DNA from: Mangifera indica
Taxonomy: Eukaryota; Streptophyta; Magnoliopsida; Sapindales; Anacardiaceae
DNA: 64,000 nucleotides
Direction: 5' to 3'
Assembly: GCF_011075055.1 (NCBI RefSeq)
Contig: NC_058147.1
Span: 15,252,001 to 15,316,000 of the forward strand
Shown here: positions 36,242 to 47,797 of the stretch, piece after piece
Numbering within the stretch: position 1 is the first letter of the stretch
Layout of the letters: every line of letters starts with the position of its first letter
The notes under the pieces: model-generated
What the model was told of the DNA's origin: nothing
Seen by the model: only the letters and a program-made list of their open reading frames with translations
Databases searched by the model: none
Made by a program: the position numbers and the translations under genes

Positions 36242-37897
36242 TGTAACACCCTAGATATTTTTAAGGGACCGTTTGGTACTTACAATACCTTTATATTTGA
36301 TTTTAATATTTAAAAGTTTGGATAAGTATTAATACCAAATTAAGAAATCATAATGGGCGTGAGTAATGGACGTGCAAATGGTAAGTTTGTTAAACATAAA
36401 GCATTGGATACAAAAAACTTTGGGACATGATTTTCTTTGTGATCTTTATCTCTCAGTTAAACATAAAACATTGGAGACAAAAAAAAAAAAAAAACTACGA
36501 CCAAGTGGTTAGACTTTTAATACCTATTTGGAGAAGATCTTGGAGATTCTAGTGTGGTTTTGGTGAGAGAAAGCATTAATTATAAGGCTGCTGGAGAGAA
36601 TTTTAGGATGTTTTGTATTAAGACGAGCTAGTTTTATGATTTGCTAGAGAAAAACTATATATTGTACATTACTACTTTCAGTTCATTAAATAGGTAAATT
36701 TGATTACGTTAATTTTTATTAGTTTTGTAATGATGTCTTATAAAATTATGTTGATGTATTTGTGATGATTGGCATTCTGCATTTTTATAATTTAATAGTG
36801 ATAAAATTTTTATTAAGAAAGAATTTAATGGAGGATAGAAAGATTCTATAGATGTGAATATATGTAGATATTAAATAAAAAAATATATGCATATATATAG
36901 AATTTTAGATAATTTACATGGTCAAGTATTTATTTTATTTTAACGTTCATGGGATGCATAATCATGCTTGTGAATACATATGCCCGTGAGTTTATACTTT
37001 CTGAATTGCCAAGTTACAATAATGTTTTTTAGATACTTGGAACTTGGTGATTTGACCAACAGATTATTTTTAGGATTTGAATTAAATTTGAGAAATGAGA
37101 TAGAATAATTATATGACTTCAAGTGGGGTGAAGGGATGTAAAGATATGGATATTGAGATAAATAATAATCACTTATGCAACACAATTACTTGAGATTGAG
37201 GGTTTTTTGAAGGGGTACTTGTGACATAGACTATACACCCCTAGAGAGGTGTTGACCCATAGAAAGGACACACAGTCTATAATATGCACCTATAGAGAAG
37301 GGGCACCCATAGAAAGGTGTTATGAGGAGATCGATTCATACATGGTTTGGACTGTTATAGCTAAGAGATTAGTCACATAACTAGGGTACTAAATCCCTGA
37401 TTCAGCCTACACCAATCGATATAAATGAAATTAATAATTTGAATAAATAAAGCTTCTTCAAAGAATGTGAAATTTGAACAAGAGAATCTTCGAATAGGGT
37501 AGTAATTTCTGCTTACTGATTGACGTGTCACTCACTTCTTTTATGATTGATTTTGCTAGTAAAAAATGAGCTAGTAAGAGAGGACGAGGTTGTTAATTAG
37601 TGTTAAAGGCAATTAAAGATAGGATTTCATTATGGGATTTTAAAAAAAATAATTTCAATATTTGATTTATGTGATTTGAGTACATACTTTTAATATTATG
37701 CTCTATGATCTTGCATTGAAATATGTGTGGTTTAAATATTGAATTATGTATGACAATTAATTTTAAATTACCTTATGCATAAATCATTTATGGAGTTGAT
37801 TTTATTATTTTTATTATTATTTTAAAAAATGTTATTTTCTTTTGATTATTAGTAACATTACCATCGAAGGGTATGACCTTCGATGCAGACTGTTACA
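36242..37897 (+). repeat. 3' LTR of the gypsy element (about 1.66 kb)
   Basis: It starts tgtaacaccctag directly after the pol tail and a purine-rich gaggggagaat, and ends cagactgttaca. The ends are therefore the inverted pair tgtaaca/tgttaca, typical of plant chromoviruses. The 5' LTR is missing. A short palindrome, catcgaaggg...ccttcgatg, lies just inside the right end (37862-37885). Confidence 0.75.
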
Positions 37898-39655
37898 ATT
37901 CAATATTGAACTAGCATTGGGCACAACACCTATCTCCGAGGCACTTTACAAAATGGCTCCAACCAAGCTACAAGAATTAAAGAAGCTGCTCCAAAAGTTA
38001 CTTGAGAATGGATTCATTAGGCTGAGTCACTCTCTCTAAGGAGCTCTCATCCTGTTTGTCAAGAAGAAATATGGGTCCATAAGAATGTGTATAGACTGCT
38101 AAGAAATGAATAAGGTCATGGTGAAGAACAAGTACATGTTACCCAAAGTAGATGATTTATTTGAGTAGTTGAGGGCATCAGTGGTATTTTCTAAGATTGA
38201 TATAAGGTCTAGTTATCATCAAGGGTAACTGAGTAGGATATATCCAAGATATCTTTTCAAATTTGGTATAGCCATTTTGAATTTGTAGTGATGTCATTTG
38301 GAGTAACTAATGCCCCTACAGTGTGTATGAATGTGATGAATGGGGTATTTCAAGATTGCCTATATAAGTTTATAGTTGTCTTTATTAATGAGATATTGGT
38401 GTATTCTAAGAGTCATAAAAAGCATAAGTAGCATTTGAGACTTACTTTATAGAGGTTGAGGGAAAAACAACTATATATAAAGTTCTCTAAGTGGGAATTT
38501 TAGCTTGATAAAGTGGCTTTCTTGGGGCATTTGGTTTTGACATAAGGTATATCAGTGGACCAGAGCAAAATTAGGGTAGTTCTAAATTGGCAAAGCCCGA
38601 AGTCAATCAAAAAGGTTTGTAGTTTTTTAGGTTTGGCGAGGTACCACCAAAGGTTCATTGAAGGGTTTGTTAAGCTAGCAAGACCTCTCACAACTCTCAC
38701 TAAAAAGGAAACTCAGTTTTAGTAATCAGATTCTTATGAGGAGAGTTTCCAAGAGTTAAAAAGAAGATTGACTTCTGCTCTAGTGTTGACCTAACTAAGG
38801 AGGGGGTCAAGTATGATTTGTACACCAATGCATCTCATGGTGGTTTGGGAGAAGTGTTAATGTAGCAAGGCAAAGTTATAACATATGCCTCGAGACTGTT
38901 GAAAGATTTTGAAACCAGATACCTTACTCATGATTTGAAGCTAGCAGTTTTAGTGTTTGCCTTCATGATTTGGAGACACTACTTATATAGGGTAAGATGC
39001 AATATCTACACTGATCACAAGAGCCTCAAATACTTCTTTAATCAAAAAGAGATTAACATGAGATAAAGAAGATAGCTTGAGCTAATAAAGGATTATAACT
39101 TTGATATTAAGTATCATCTAAGCAAAACTAATGTAGTTACAGATGTCCTCAATGGAAAAGTGATCTTATCATAATTGTTGGTTTAGAGGGAGATTCAGAT
39201 AGATTTGGATCGAAAGCAGATTGAGTTAGAATTAAGGTTCCAGCCAAATTAGAGATCAAATTCACATTAGTGGAAAAGATCAAGATAACTCAACTTTAGG
39301 ATGATTGGTGTAAGTAGAGGATTCTGAGAATCCATGATAGACTTAAGACACACTTTGAAGAGATAAATGGAGTCCTTAAGTTCAAAGCTAGAGTTTGTGT
39401 TCCATCAGTGTCAAAGTTAAGGCAGAGGATTCTTACATATGCTCACAATTCTTTTTACACTACCTACCTTCAGGGTGTAAAGATGTATCACGATTTAAGG
39501 AGGAGTTTTTGGTGGTTTGGCATGAAGAAAGATGTGGGTGAGTATGTGGCCAAGTGTCTCACTTGCCAACAGATTAAGACTGAACACCAAAGACCATCAA
39601 GATTGCTTCAATATCTTAGTGTACTTAAATAATGGTGGGAGCATGTTTCTATCCA
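37898..39655 (+). mobile_element. Second Ty3-gypsy element: RT, RNase H and integrase zinc finger
   Basis: It begins mid-polyprotein directly after the LTR above (FNIELALGTTPISEALYKMA), then reverse transcriptase to about 38700 (KIDIRSSYHQG), RNase H to about 39150 and the integrase HHCC region at 39408-39630 (YHDLRRSFWWFGMKKDV, CLTCQQIKTEHQRPS). Many stops and frameshifts break it. The integrase core resumes at 40352 after an insertion. It is of the same general lineage as the element at 33815. Confidence 0.8.
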
Positions 39656-40351
39656 TTGAAAGGTATCTCATATCTATTGAAATATTTTCTATAGGCAATG
39701 ACTTACGTAATTTTGTTTTTTTTTTGTATCATGAGATAGAGACATTTTTTTTCATCTAATTGTTTCATTGAAATCAAGTGAATAATTGTCATTATTTAGA
39801 AATGATATATTCTAATCACCATAAGTTTGGATATCCTAATTGATTTTGCTTTTTGAAAATTTTAAGTAAAATTTGTTGGTTAATATGATATTATCTAGAA
39901 AATTTATTATAATTTGATAATAAATTGAACCAACTAGTTCCTAATTGAATTGGTCAAATTATAAACCAGTAAGACAACCGATTTGATCACCGTTCAAGTT
40001 TTAAAAATATTAGTTTGATTTTTTTATCTTATATGTGTACTATGTACATATGGATATAAAAAGGGCAATGCATAAAGCATATGAGAAATGGCTAACTGAA
40101 GTGCCACCTCATCAACCTCACTTTGCTTGAGTTTAAAGCGTGAGATATTGTGGAACAAAAGTCAAAGTAAAACAAATCAACACCAAATGTTTAAGCAATA
40201 AAATTATAAGTAAATGTTTTTGGTATATAAATAATGTATCATTATATAATTAAATAATTTTGAATTAAAGATAAAATAAAATTCAATTATATAATGATAT
40301 ATCATTTGTGTAGTTAAATTTTGTTAAAAAAAATATCTATACATAACAATC
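39656..40351. mobile_element. Insertion of about 0.7 kb inside the gypsy integrase
   Basis: The integrase frame stops near 39655 and resumes near 40352, so the AT-rich segment between is foreign. It contains aaccagtaagacaaccgat near 39963, a kind of word common in plant non-autonomous DNA elements, and at its right end a family-A MITE. I could not define its own termini. Confidence 0.6.
40215..40325. mobile_element. Palindromic MITE (family A, copy 3)
   Basis: Arms aatgtatcattatataatta and, farther on, aattatataatgatatatca pair with each other. The centre ttttgaattaaagataaaat matches, on the opposite strand, the centre of the element at 23085-23253. It is short and diverged. Confidence 0.55.
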
Positions 40352-40927
40352 AGCATCTGATTGTTAGGCTTTTAAGGTTTCAGAGTGGACCTAATGTGCT
40401 TTGGGTAATAGTTGATAGATTGACCGAGATAGTGCATTTCTTACCTATTAAGGACATTACCCATACAGAGTAGTCAGCGAAGTCATATATTCAAGAGATT
40501 GTTAGGTTGTATGGTGTGCCCAAGACCATAGTGTCAAATAGAGACATGAGATTTGTATTAACTTTTTGGAGGAGTTTACATAGATCATTGAGCACTAATT
40601 TATCATTCAATACAACTTATCATCCGTAGACAGATAATCAAACTGAAAGGACTAACCAGGTGTTAAAAGATATGTTGAGACTCTGCAGCTTAGACCTTAG
40701 GGTAAGATGGGTGGAGATGTTGGTCTTAGTAAAGTTCTTTTATAATAACAATTATCAAGCGACGTTTTAGATGGTGCCTTATGAGGCACTCTATGATAAG
40801 AGGTATTGTTCTCCTTGACATTGGGATGAGTTGGGTGAGAAGGATGCCTTGATTCAGTCTCTTGGACTAGAGTTAACTCAGAAAATGATTGAGGATGTTC
40901 AATTAATCAGACAGAGAATGAAACAAT
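40352..40927 (+). mobile_element. Second gypsy element continued: integrase core
   Basis: It resumes with VLWVIVDRLTEIVHFLPIKD near 40398, then GVPKTIVSNRDMRFVLTFW, ERTNQVLKDMLR and YNNNYQATF, the ordered motifs of a gypsy integrase core. Few stops are present here compared with the RT part. Similarity ends at RQRMKQ near 40925. Confidence 0.85.
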
Positions 40928-41087
40928 GTAATGCCCTCTCCAGAACTACTGCACTCCAAAGGAAAAGCATCACTAAATTGACAATTTTGAGTATCAATTA
41001 AATAAAAACAATTAATTAAATCTCATTTATTAAAATTGATAAATTACCCTTATCAAAACTAAATCAAAAGCGCTTAAAAGATGTCAT
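40928..41087. other. Short unassigned segment, possible LTR start
   Basis: It begins tgtaatgccctctcc, which resembles a gypsy LTR start, but only 160 bp remain before the next LTR. Confidence 0.3.
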
Positions 41088-42787
41088 TGTTAGGGTAGGT
41101 GCCCTAAAGCCAATTGATTTAGGATTTGTAATTGTAATTTTATAATTCATTAATTAATAATGGATCTGATTGTTATTCAATTCCTATGTCCTTTAATATG
41201 ATTGTGCGAATAACATGCTTTAAAATGGTAGAACTGTGATGAAGGGATTAGACAACTGATTGTGGAAACCTTATGCATACGTTAAGTGGCTATTCTAGAA
41301 ACGTCTGTAATCCCAACATTGCAATGAATAAGGGCATATGTAATGAATGATGGGGTTATCATAGTGTTGAGCAACCTTACCTAAAGGTGGCGACAGTTTC
41401 CAAGTGTCAAAGTTATTTGTAGACAGGTTAGTGCAATATATAAGTGCACATTGTAGACATGCTTATTGGACTGACCCTACTAGAGGATATCCATATGGAT
41501 GGCTACTCTAGTGTCTATGGAACAAATCCTTTAAACACCACTGGTATATGTTATCCTATGACTTAAGATCACTAGATTATCTCGTGTAAAGATTGATATG
41601 GTTTAACTTCATCAAACATACCATCGTAACTGAGGTATCATAAAGGTAAGGAACGACCATATCATGAGATACATAAAAGCTATGGTTAATTAATAAAGGA
41701 TTTGTCACTCATGAGCATGGGATAAGATATCTCATATAAGAATATTGAATGACATTCATGACTGCTTGAATGTGTGGCCACAAAGGGATAAGATTGTAGC
41801 CTAATCTGTATAAATCATTAATGTGTATCAATTCATACCGAAGATCTACTAAGATAGACACATTTTTATGTCTTACCCTCAAGAGATACCAACTGACAAA
41901 AGGATTGAATTGCACGTAACTGTGATATTATAAAAGCTTAAGATATGTCCACTGACACTCTATCATTCGAGTGCCTATCACACTTTGTTAGAGGTCAATC
42001 TTGATCTATATCTAAATTTAACCTAAATTTAGATACTATCAATTCAATGCAGAGCTTATAGGGCACACTCATATATGAGTTAATATGAACCTAAAAGTAA
42101 GAATTGTTTGATAACAATCTTGATGTTTAAAGAGAGACAGAAATCTATTGGCCATACTTTGACCAAATTTGACTTAGTGTCTATAGTGCCATTTGGCACG
42201 GTGCAAAATTAATATGCATAGCACGCCTTGACAAGGCTTGTCTAACTGTGCAATGCATGTTTCATGCCAAGTGGTACACTTTAATGTCCACCTTTGCATG
42301 GTTTAAGGTGTGTCAAATGACACATAAGTGAATCACCTGTGCACTCATGTTGTTAGTGTCTAGTATGAGTTAAACTCTTGTTGGACTTGGACACCTATAT
42401 ATAATTATAAAACAAAATGTAAGTTGAACATAATAATCTCAAATACAAAATTCACATACAAAAATTAGAAACCCTAGCCACAAGGTTTTTTTGAATTCTT
42501 TTTTGTAATGAACACATTCCTGTCCATCCAACACATAGAAGCCCTAACAACCTTCTTCCTAGACAACCTTTAATATTCGTACTCTTTGATAGCGTTTATT
42601 TCTTTACCATGTGAAGACTCAAAGGAGCAACCATCGCAGGTATAGACCTTAAAAACACCCTATTGTTGTTTTTATATGTTCATGTTAAATATGCATTAAA
42701 ACAGGGATTTTGGTCATGGTTTTAGGATTTTTTTTTAATTTTTAATTTCATTACACTATCAATTATCGGTCCCTTAAAATCCTATAA
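41088..42787 (+). repeat. Copia-type LTR (about 1.7 kb)
   Basis: It starts tgttagggtaggtgcccta, closely similar in layout to the LTR at 9021, and ends near 42786 directly before a tRNA-Met-type primer site. The second LTR and the coding region are missing from the window, so this is a truncated element of a related family. Confidence 0.7.
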
Positions 42788-42800
42788 TGGTATCATAGCC
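42788..42800 (+). promoter_or_regulatory. Primer-binding site of the truncated copia element
   Basis: tggtatcatagcc is one mismatch away from the tRNA-Met primer site at 10651 and sits at the expected place after the LTR. Confidence 0.65.
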
Positions 42801-43140
42801 ACCGTTTAAGCATATTTTTATGAAAAATTATATCTGTCTGTTTTGATTATTTTACCTGTTGTTACATGTAATTAAAGTAATCAAAACTCTAAAATTGCTA
42901 AAGATGATTTGTAATCATGTTGTCGCATGATTTGTAGAGTTCCATGAACAACATAAATATGTGTGAATTATTGAGTGATGTTCTCTGATTATTTTGTTTG
43001 ACTTTTATTAATTTTATAGGCTGAATTCAGGTTGAAACTAGTTTCATTGGTGTGAGTACGATTTACGTGTCGTATTTTCTCACCCCAGTGAGGTTTATCA
43101 AGAACATGATTTTTTGTCACTAAAAAATCCAAAAGACACA
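42801..43140 (+). other. Leader remnant of the truncated copia element
   Basis: AT-rich sequence without a frame follows the primer site, as in the intact element. No gag is found after it. Confidence 0.4.
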
Positions 43141-43490
43141 TCTAAAAAGTTGTTGTGAATAGAGGTGTCGATTAAAGGACCTTGGACCAAGGGAGGGGTC
43201 ACAGTTGGACCAATCTTAGTCCAACCATAACAACTGAATCGGTGCTCAGCACCAATGGAAGTCATCACGGCTAGACCTATATGTCTAGCTGTGAAGCAGC
43301 CACATTGTGGCACCATTAGGTGTGACAGTTGGAGTAATTTCCAAATTGGTCCAGTCATGACACTTCATGGTTAGTGACGCCATGTTTCACAACTGGACCA
43401 TTATTAAAATTGGTCCAACTGTGATCACCATAACACCACATGTCTAGTCATAGGCCAATTATGTGTCACAGCTGAACAGTTTTGAAGGAT
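43141..43490. repeat. Imperfect repeats of a tggtccaactgtgac-like word
   Basis: Words close to acagttggaccaat, tggtccagtcatgac and tggtccaactgtgat recur on both strands every 30-60 bases. No reading frame on either strand has a recognisable domain. The function is unknown. Confidence 0.45.
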
Positions 43491-46219
43491 CAAATGACTT
43501 AAAATAAAGGGTGAATTAGGCAATCTAAAACAATTTTTACCAAATTAAAGAATTAAACCAATTTATTTAATTTAATGAATGTTGACTATTTTAATGTAAT
43601 TTATGAGAATGACAAGAGATATTTTGAATAATTAACACAATCAAAATAACAGAACACAAAATATAAGTTTATAGGATGAGAAAAATCAAACACGCAACAT
43701 ATAGTGGTTCAGGACAACCCGGCCTACGTCCACTCCTTTAAGCTATCTTCCTTGGAATATTCCCCTAATCCTTGTTTGACAAAAAATCAACCAAGCTTTT
43801 CTTCATAACAAAAATAGATTCTAAGGTGCTATTAACATTTATAGGTGCTAGAAGTCAATTTCTCTCACTAAAAAGTTTCTAGTTTCTTCAAGAGTGAACC
43901 TCACTCTTTTATAGTGTGAATTTTTGTATGAATTCGAAATATAATCTCTCTCAAAGAGTATATATGAAAATTTAAGTGTAGTACAATCTAATACAAATGA
44001 AATCAAAAAGTGTATAAGCAAGAATAAAGAAGAGGATTTATAAATGAATAGCTCAAAATTGATTTGCTCTCAAATATATGGAAGTTTTTAGTGGTAAAAG
44101 TTCGAACCCAAGTGGATTTGATTGGGTTTATATAAGAAAAAATAAAGAAAGTTATCGTTGCGCACAAAAACTCGTCGTTTTAATTTTCAGAAAACACAAA
44201 ATTCTATCGATTGAATGTAATTTAATCAACCAAATGTAATGTGACACTTCCATGGTGTCTACGTAGCACTAACTGTTAAAAAATTCATAACACAATTTGA
44301 TCAACTAGAATAAATTCGATTATTCGAATTTTTGAAAGCCAAAATGCATGGCTTCTGGATAATGCAAAAGCTACCATCGAAGAATTTCACTGGTAAAATT
44401 TGGTCAACCAAATTTTATAACATTTTACCTCCCAAATTTTTGAAAATTTTATTTGCCCCATAAACTTTTGAAAAGTAACAATTTAACCTATTTTTGAAAA
44501 TCCTTTCAAAACCACCTTTGAGACATGAAAATGTAGTTCACAAAACTTTATTATTTTAAATGAGTTAATAAACTTTGATAAAAATTTGGCTTAACCTAAT
44601 AAGTTTGAAAAATAATATTTTAACCCAAAATGTGAAAGATATAAAAATAAGTTTTTAAGTGAGTTTTCACATGTAAATAAATATTCTAATCAAAACAAAT
44701 ACTTCAAGATTACAAATATATCTACCTAAACTTGAGTTTTTTCTTTAAATCTTTACGAATTCTTCACTTGAGTCTTGTCTTTCATTTTCATCTTGATACT
44801 CTTTCAACTGCATTAGGTAAATTTTTGCAATTTAAACTTCTGCTCAAGTAAAGTCTTTAGTCAATATGCTTAGAGACATATTATTTTATTATCATCAAAA
44901 TAAGAGTATAATGACTTCTTGAGTCAATAATCTCCCTATTTTTTATGATAACAAACACATGTACTTTAAGGAATTTTATAAAATATATCAATGAATGTAT
45001 TTCCCTGAAGATAGGAAACACTTGATTTTTAAGAAAATTTTGCAAGAGTTCACCTTAAAAAAATTAAGTTTCCTCCCCATAAATATACGCATCATAGGCA
45101 AATAATAATACAATTCATATCAATATCATATATCCAACATTAATCAAATATATCCTTATCAAAATATCCAGAATATCAATTAAATATCACATCTATAATC
45201 ATAGGCAAATATATTCATAATCCTCCATAACCACATAAAAGTATCCACAATATCAATCAAACTTTTCTCCCCTTTTGTCATTATCAAAAGGACTGATGCA
45301 AACAATATAGGCAATGAGATAAAAGAAGACTAACATGCATGAACAATGTATAGAAATAATCACCAAAATGGCTAAAAATAAGCATCAAGGCACTGTCCAT
45401 GAATACAATGTCTAAATAAGCATGATCAGCAAAATAAGAGTACTAACAAGATAAACTATCAAGGTATGAGGAAAAATTTAATGAAAAACAGAGATAAACT
45501 AAGAAAGTAGTTAAGGAAAACGATAAAGAAACTCATCTATGCCACCCATAATCTCGACTCGAAGATTGACAATACTAGCATGAACAGCAGTAAAATCACA
45601 AGCACACAACTACTCCTTTTCACTTTCCTTTATTTTGCTCTATAGACATGGGTGGGGTGTGTTCCATTATTTCCAAGCACACAGCTACTCCTCATGGCAC
45701 TTCCCCATGTGTTAATTTTGCTAAACACATGAGCATGTGCCCTAGCTAACACAATATGTGCCCTTTTTAGATATTATTTCACTTTCTTTTCTAAACTTAT
45801 CTTAGTCGTCCCACTTTGTAGGGGTATTATAGTCATTTCTCCCCTACATACAGTAATGCTAAAGCTATACATAGGAAGACCACATGTCCTAGTTAACCGC
45901 TAACCAATCAACAACATTCAACTCTTACCGAAACCATGAAAAAATCAGCCTAAAACTTGGAATTTGTGCACACAAGCATGTTTCCTATACCATACGGTCG
46001 TATGTCGAACCTAGAATTTATAATAATGCCCTAGTTTTACTTCTCAATTATCAACATGTATCAATTTACCCCTAACATGCAATATGTAACCTCTGCTTGA
46101 AAGTGTCGTGACATATTTGGAATTCTTAATTCGCTATCTTCATGTTTTCTTTCACAAGAAATATCCTGTTAAAAAATTTAAAGTTTATAAGAATTTCATT
46201 AAAAGATAGAGATGGAAAT
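43491..46219. other. AT-rich DNA, probably old repeats, no gene recognised
   Basis: A phrase near 43705-43735 (gtggttcaggacaacccggc, then ctacgtccactcc) resembles a dispersed plant repeat, but I cannot classify it. I see no coding region or paired terminal repeats in the rest. Confidence 0.4.
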
Positions 46220-46548
46220 GATAAATATTGAAAAAAAATAAACCTAAAATTCAAAAATTAAATATTAAAATACCCTGAAATGACAAAAATAAAAAAATGA
46301 ATTTGAAATTCGAAAAGTACATGTTGAAATACCATAGATTGATAACAATCGAAAAATTAGACTAAAATTTGAAAATTACACATCCAAAAATCTTAAAATG
46401 ACAAATATCAAAAAATGGAATAAAAATTCAAAAACTACACATTGAAATACTTTAAAATATCAAAAATCAAAAATCAAAAAATTGCTCAAAAATTTGAAAA
46501 GTACAATTCAAAATATCCTAAAGTGACAAAAATAAAAAACAAACCTAA

Positions 46549-46557
46549 ATTTAGAAA
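46549..46557. repeat. Left 9-bp target duplication of the MULE-like element
   Basis: atttagaaa, repeated exactly at 47819-47827. Nine bases is the usual Mutator-type duplication. Without the insertion the minisatellite monomer reads through. Confidence 0.88.
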
Positions 46558-46779
46558 GACCAAACGACTATTTCCCACCTAAGGTATGCTGCAATCTCAA
46601 GTTTCCACCCTTTAACTATGGAAACACCAAACACCTATCCATGGCCGGTTAAATTTAACGAAACTCTAACCCCTGAAAATTTAATCTTATTTCCCCCCCT
46701 AAAAGTTTAAAAACTAACATTTTTTACCTAAGCTAAGTTTGAAAAGATAGCATTTCCCCTCCTAGGGTTTAGTTTCCAA

Positions 46780-47240
46780 ACCCTTTCACTTTATCCGACG
46801 GCATCGCCGGCTGTCTCCCCCTCCCGACGGTTTCTCTTCCACCGACGGCCCCCTTCAACTCCACCCCAGCCCATCCGACACAGAGAGACGTCGTCTGGGA
46901 AGAGAAATCATCTTCCCAGACGATGAAGACGAGATCGATTGATCTCGTCTTCGTCATCTGGGAAGACGATCGTCTTCCCAGATGAAGAAGACTCATCTTC
47001 CCAGAGGACGACGAGTCGTCTCGTCTTCATCTAGGAAGACGATCGTCTTCCCAGACGACGACGACGGGGAAGACGAAACTTCGTCTTCCCCGACGAAGTT
47101 CTTCGTCTTCCACGACTTCTCTGATGCCGATCGGGCATCCAAATGGAAGGAAAGAGATCGCCGAAAGGAGAGGGCGCTTCGAGAGGGAGAGGTCATCGGC
47201 AATGGAGCCGGAGATGTCGTCAGAGATTTCAAAACAAAAC
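46780..47240. repeat. GC-rich core of MULE-like copy 2
   Basis: Palindromic words such as gaagacgatcgtcttccc alternate on both strands (46905-47085). A part at 47085-47230 is open in one plus frame (WKERDRRKERALREGE) and could be a captured exon fragment, but I do not recognise it. The opposite strand is also open, which points to base composition rather than selection. Confidence 0.6.
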
Positions 47241-47467
47241 CCTAGGGTGAAACTGCGATTTTTTAAAACTTAGGCTAGGGGAAAATTTTAGTTTTTAAAG
47301 TTTAGGGGGGCAAAAGTAGATTCTATTTTAATTTATTTTTAATATTATAGAGAAAATGATAATTTTATCCTTACCACCGTTAATTTTAACTGCTCATGGG
47401 TGGGTGTTTGGTGTTTTCATAGTTAAAGCGTGAAAACTTGAGATTGCAGCATACCTTGGGCGGGAAA

Positions 47468-47797
47468 TAGGGCTGGACTCGAGTCGAGCTAGCTCGAGCT
47501 CGAGCTCGATTCGGTTTGGTTCTAGCCCGAAACAAGCCGGGCTCTGCTCAGCTCAATCGAGCTCGAGCTGGATCGATAGATTTTTTTAAAAAATTTTTTA
47601 TACAAAACGACGTCGTTTTGATCCATATATATATATACAAAACGATGCCGTTTTGATATGAAAAACGAGCCAAACCGAGCCAAAAACGAGTCAAACTCGA
47701 GCCGAGCCGAGTTCAGCTTGAGTCAAGCTCGAGCCGAACTCGAGCCGAGCCTGAGCTGGCTGCGAGCCGAGCTCAGCTTGGCTCGCATCCAACCCTA
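47468..47797. mobile_element. Non-autonomous hAT element (330 bp) nested in the MULE-like arm
   Basis: Left end tagggctggactcgag; right end on the minus strand tagggttggatgcgag. Flanks gcgggaaa (47460-47467) and gcgagaaa (47798-47805) form an 8-bp duplication with one mismatch. The interior is rich in gagctcgag words. Its removal restores the right arm of the host element. Confidence 0.9.

Noticed and set aside
46769..47245. Open frames on both strands in a GC-rich block
   Set aside because: Both strands are open because of palindromic gacgatcgtc words; no domain is recognised.
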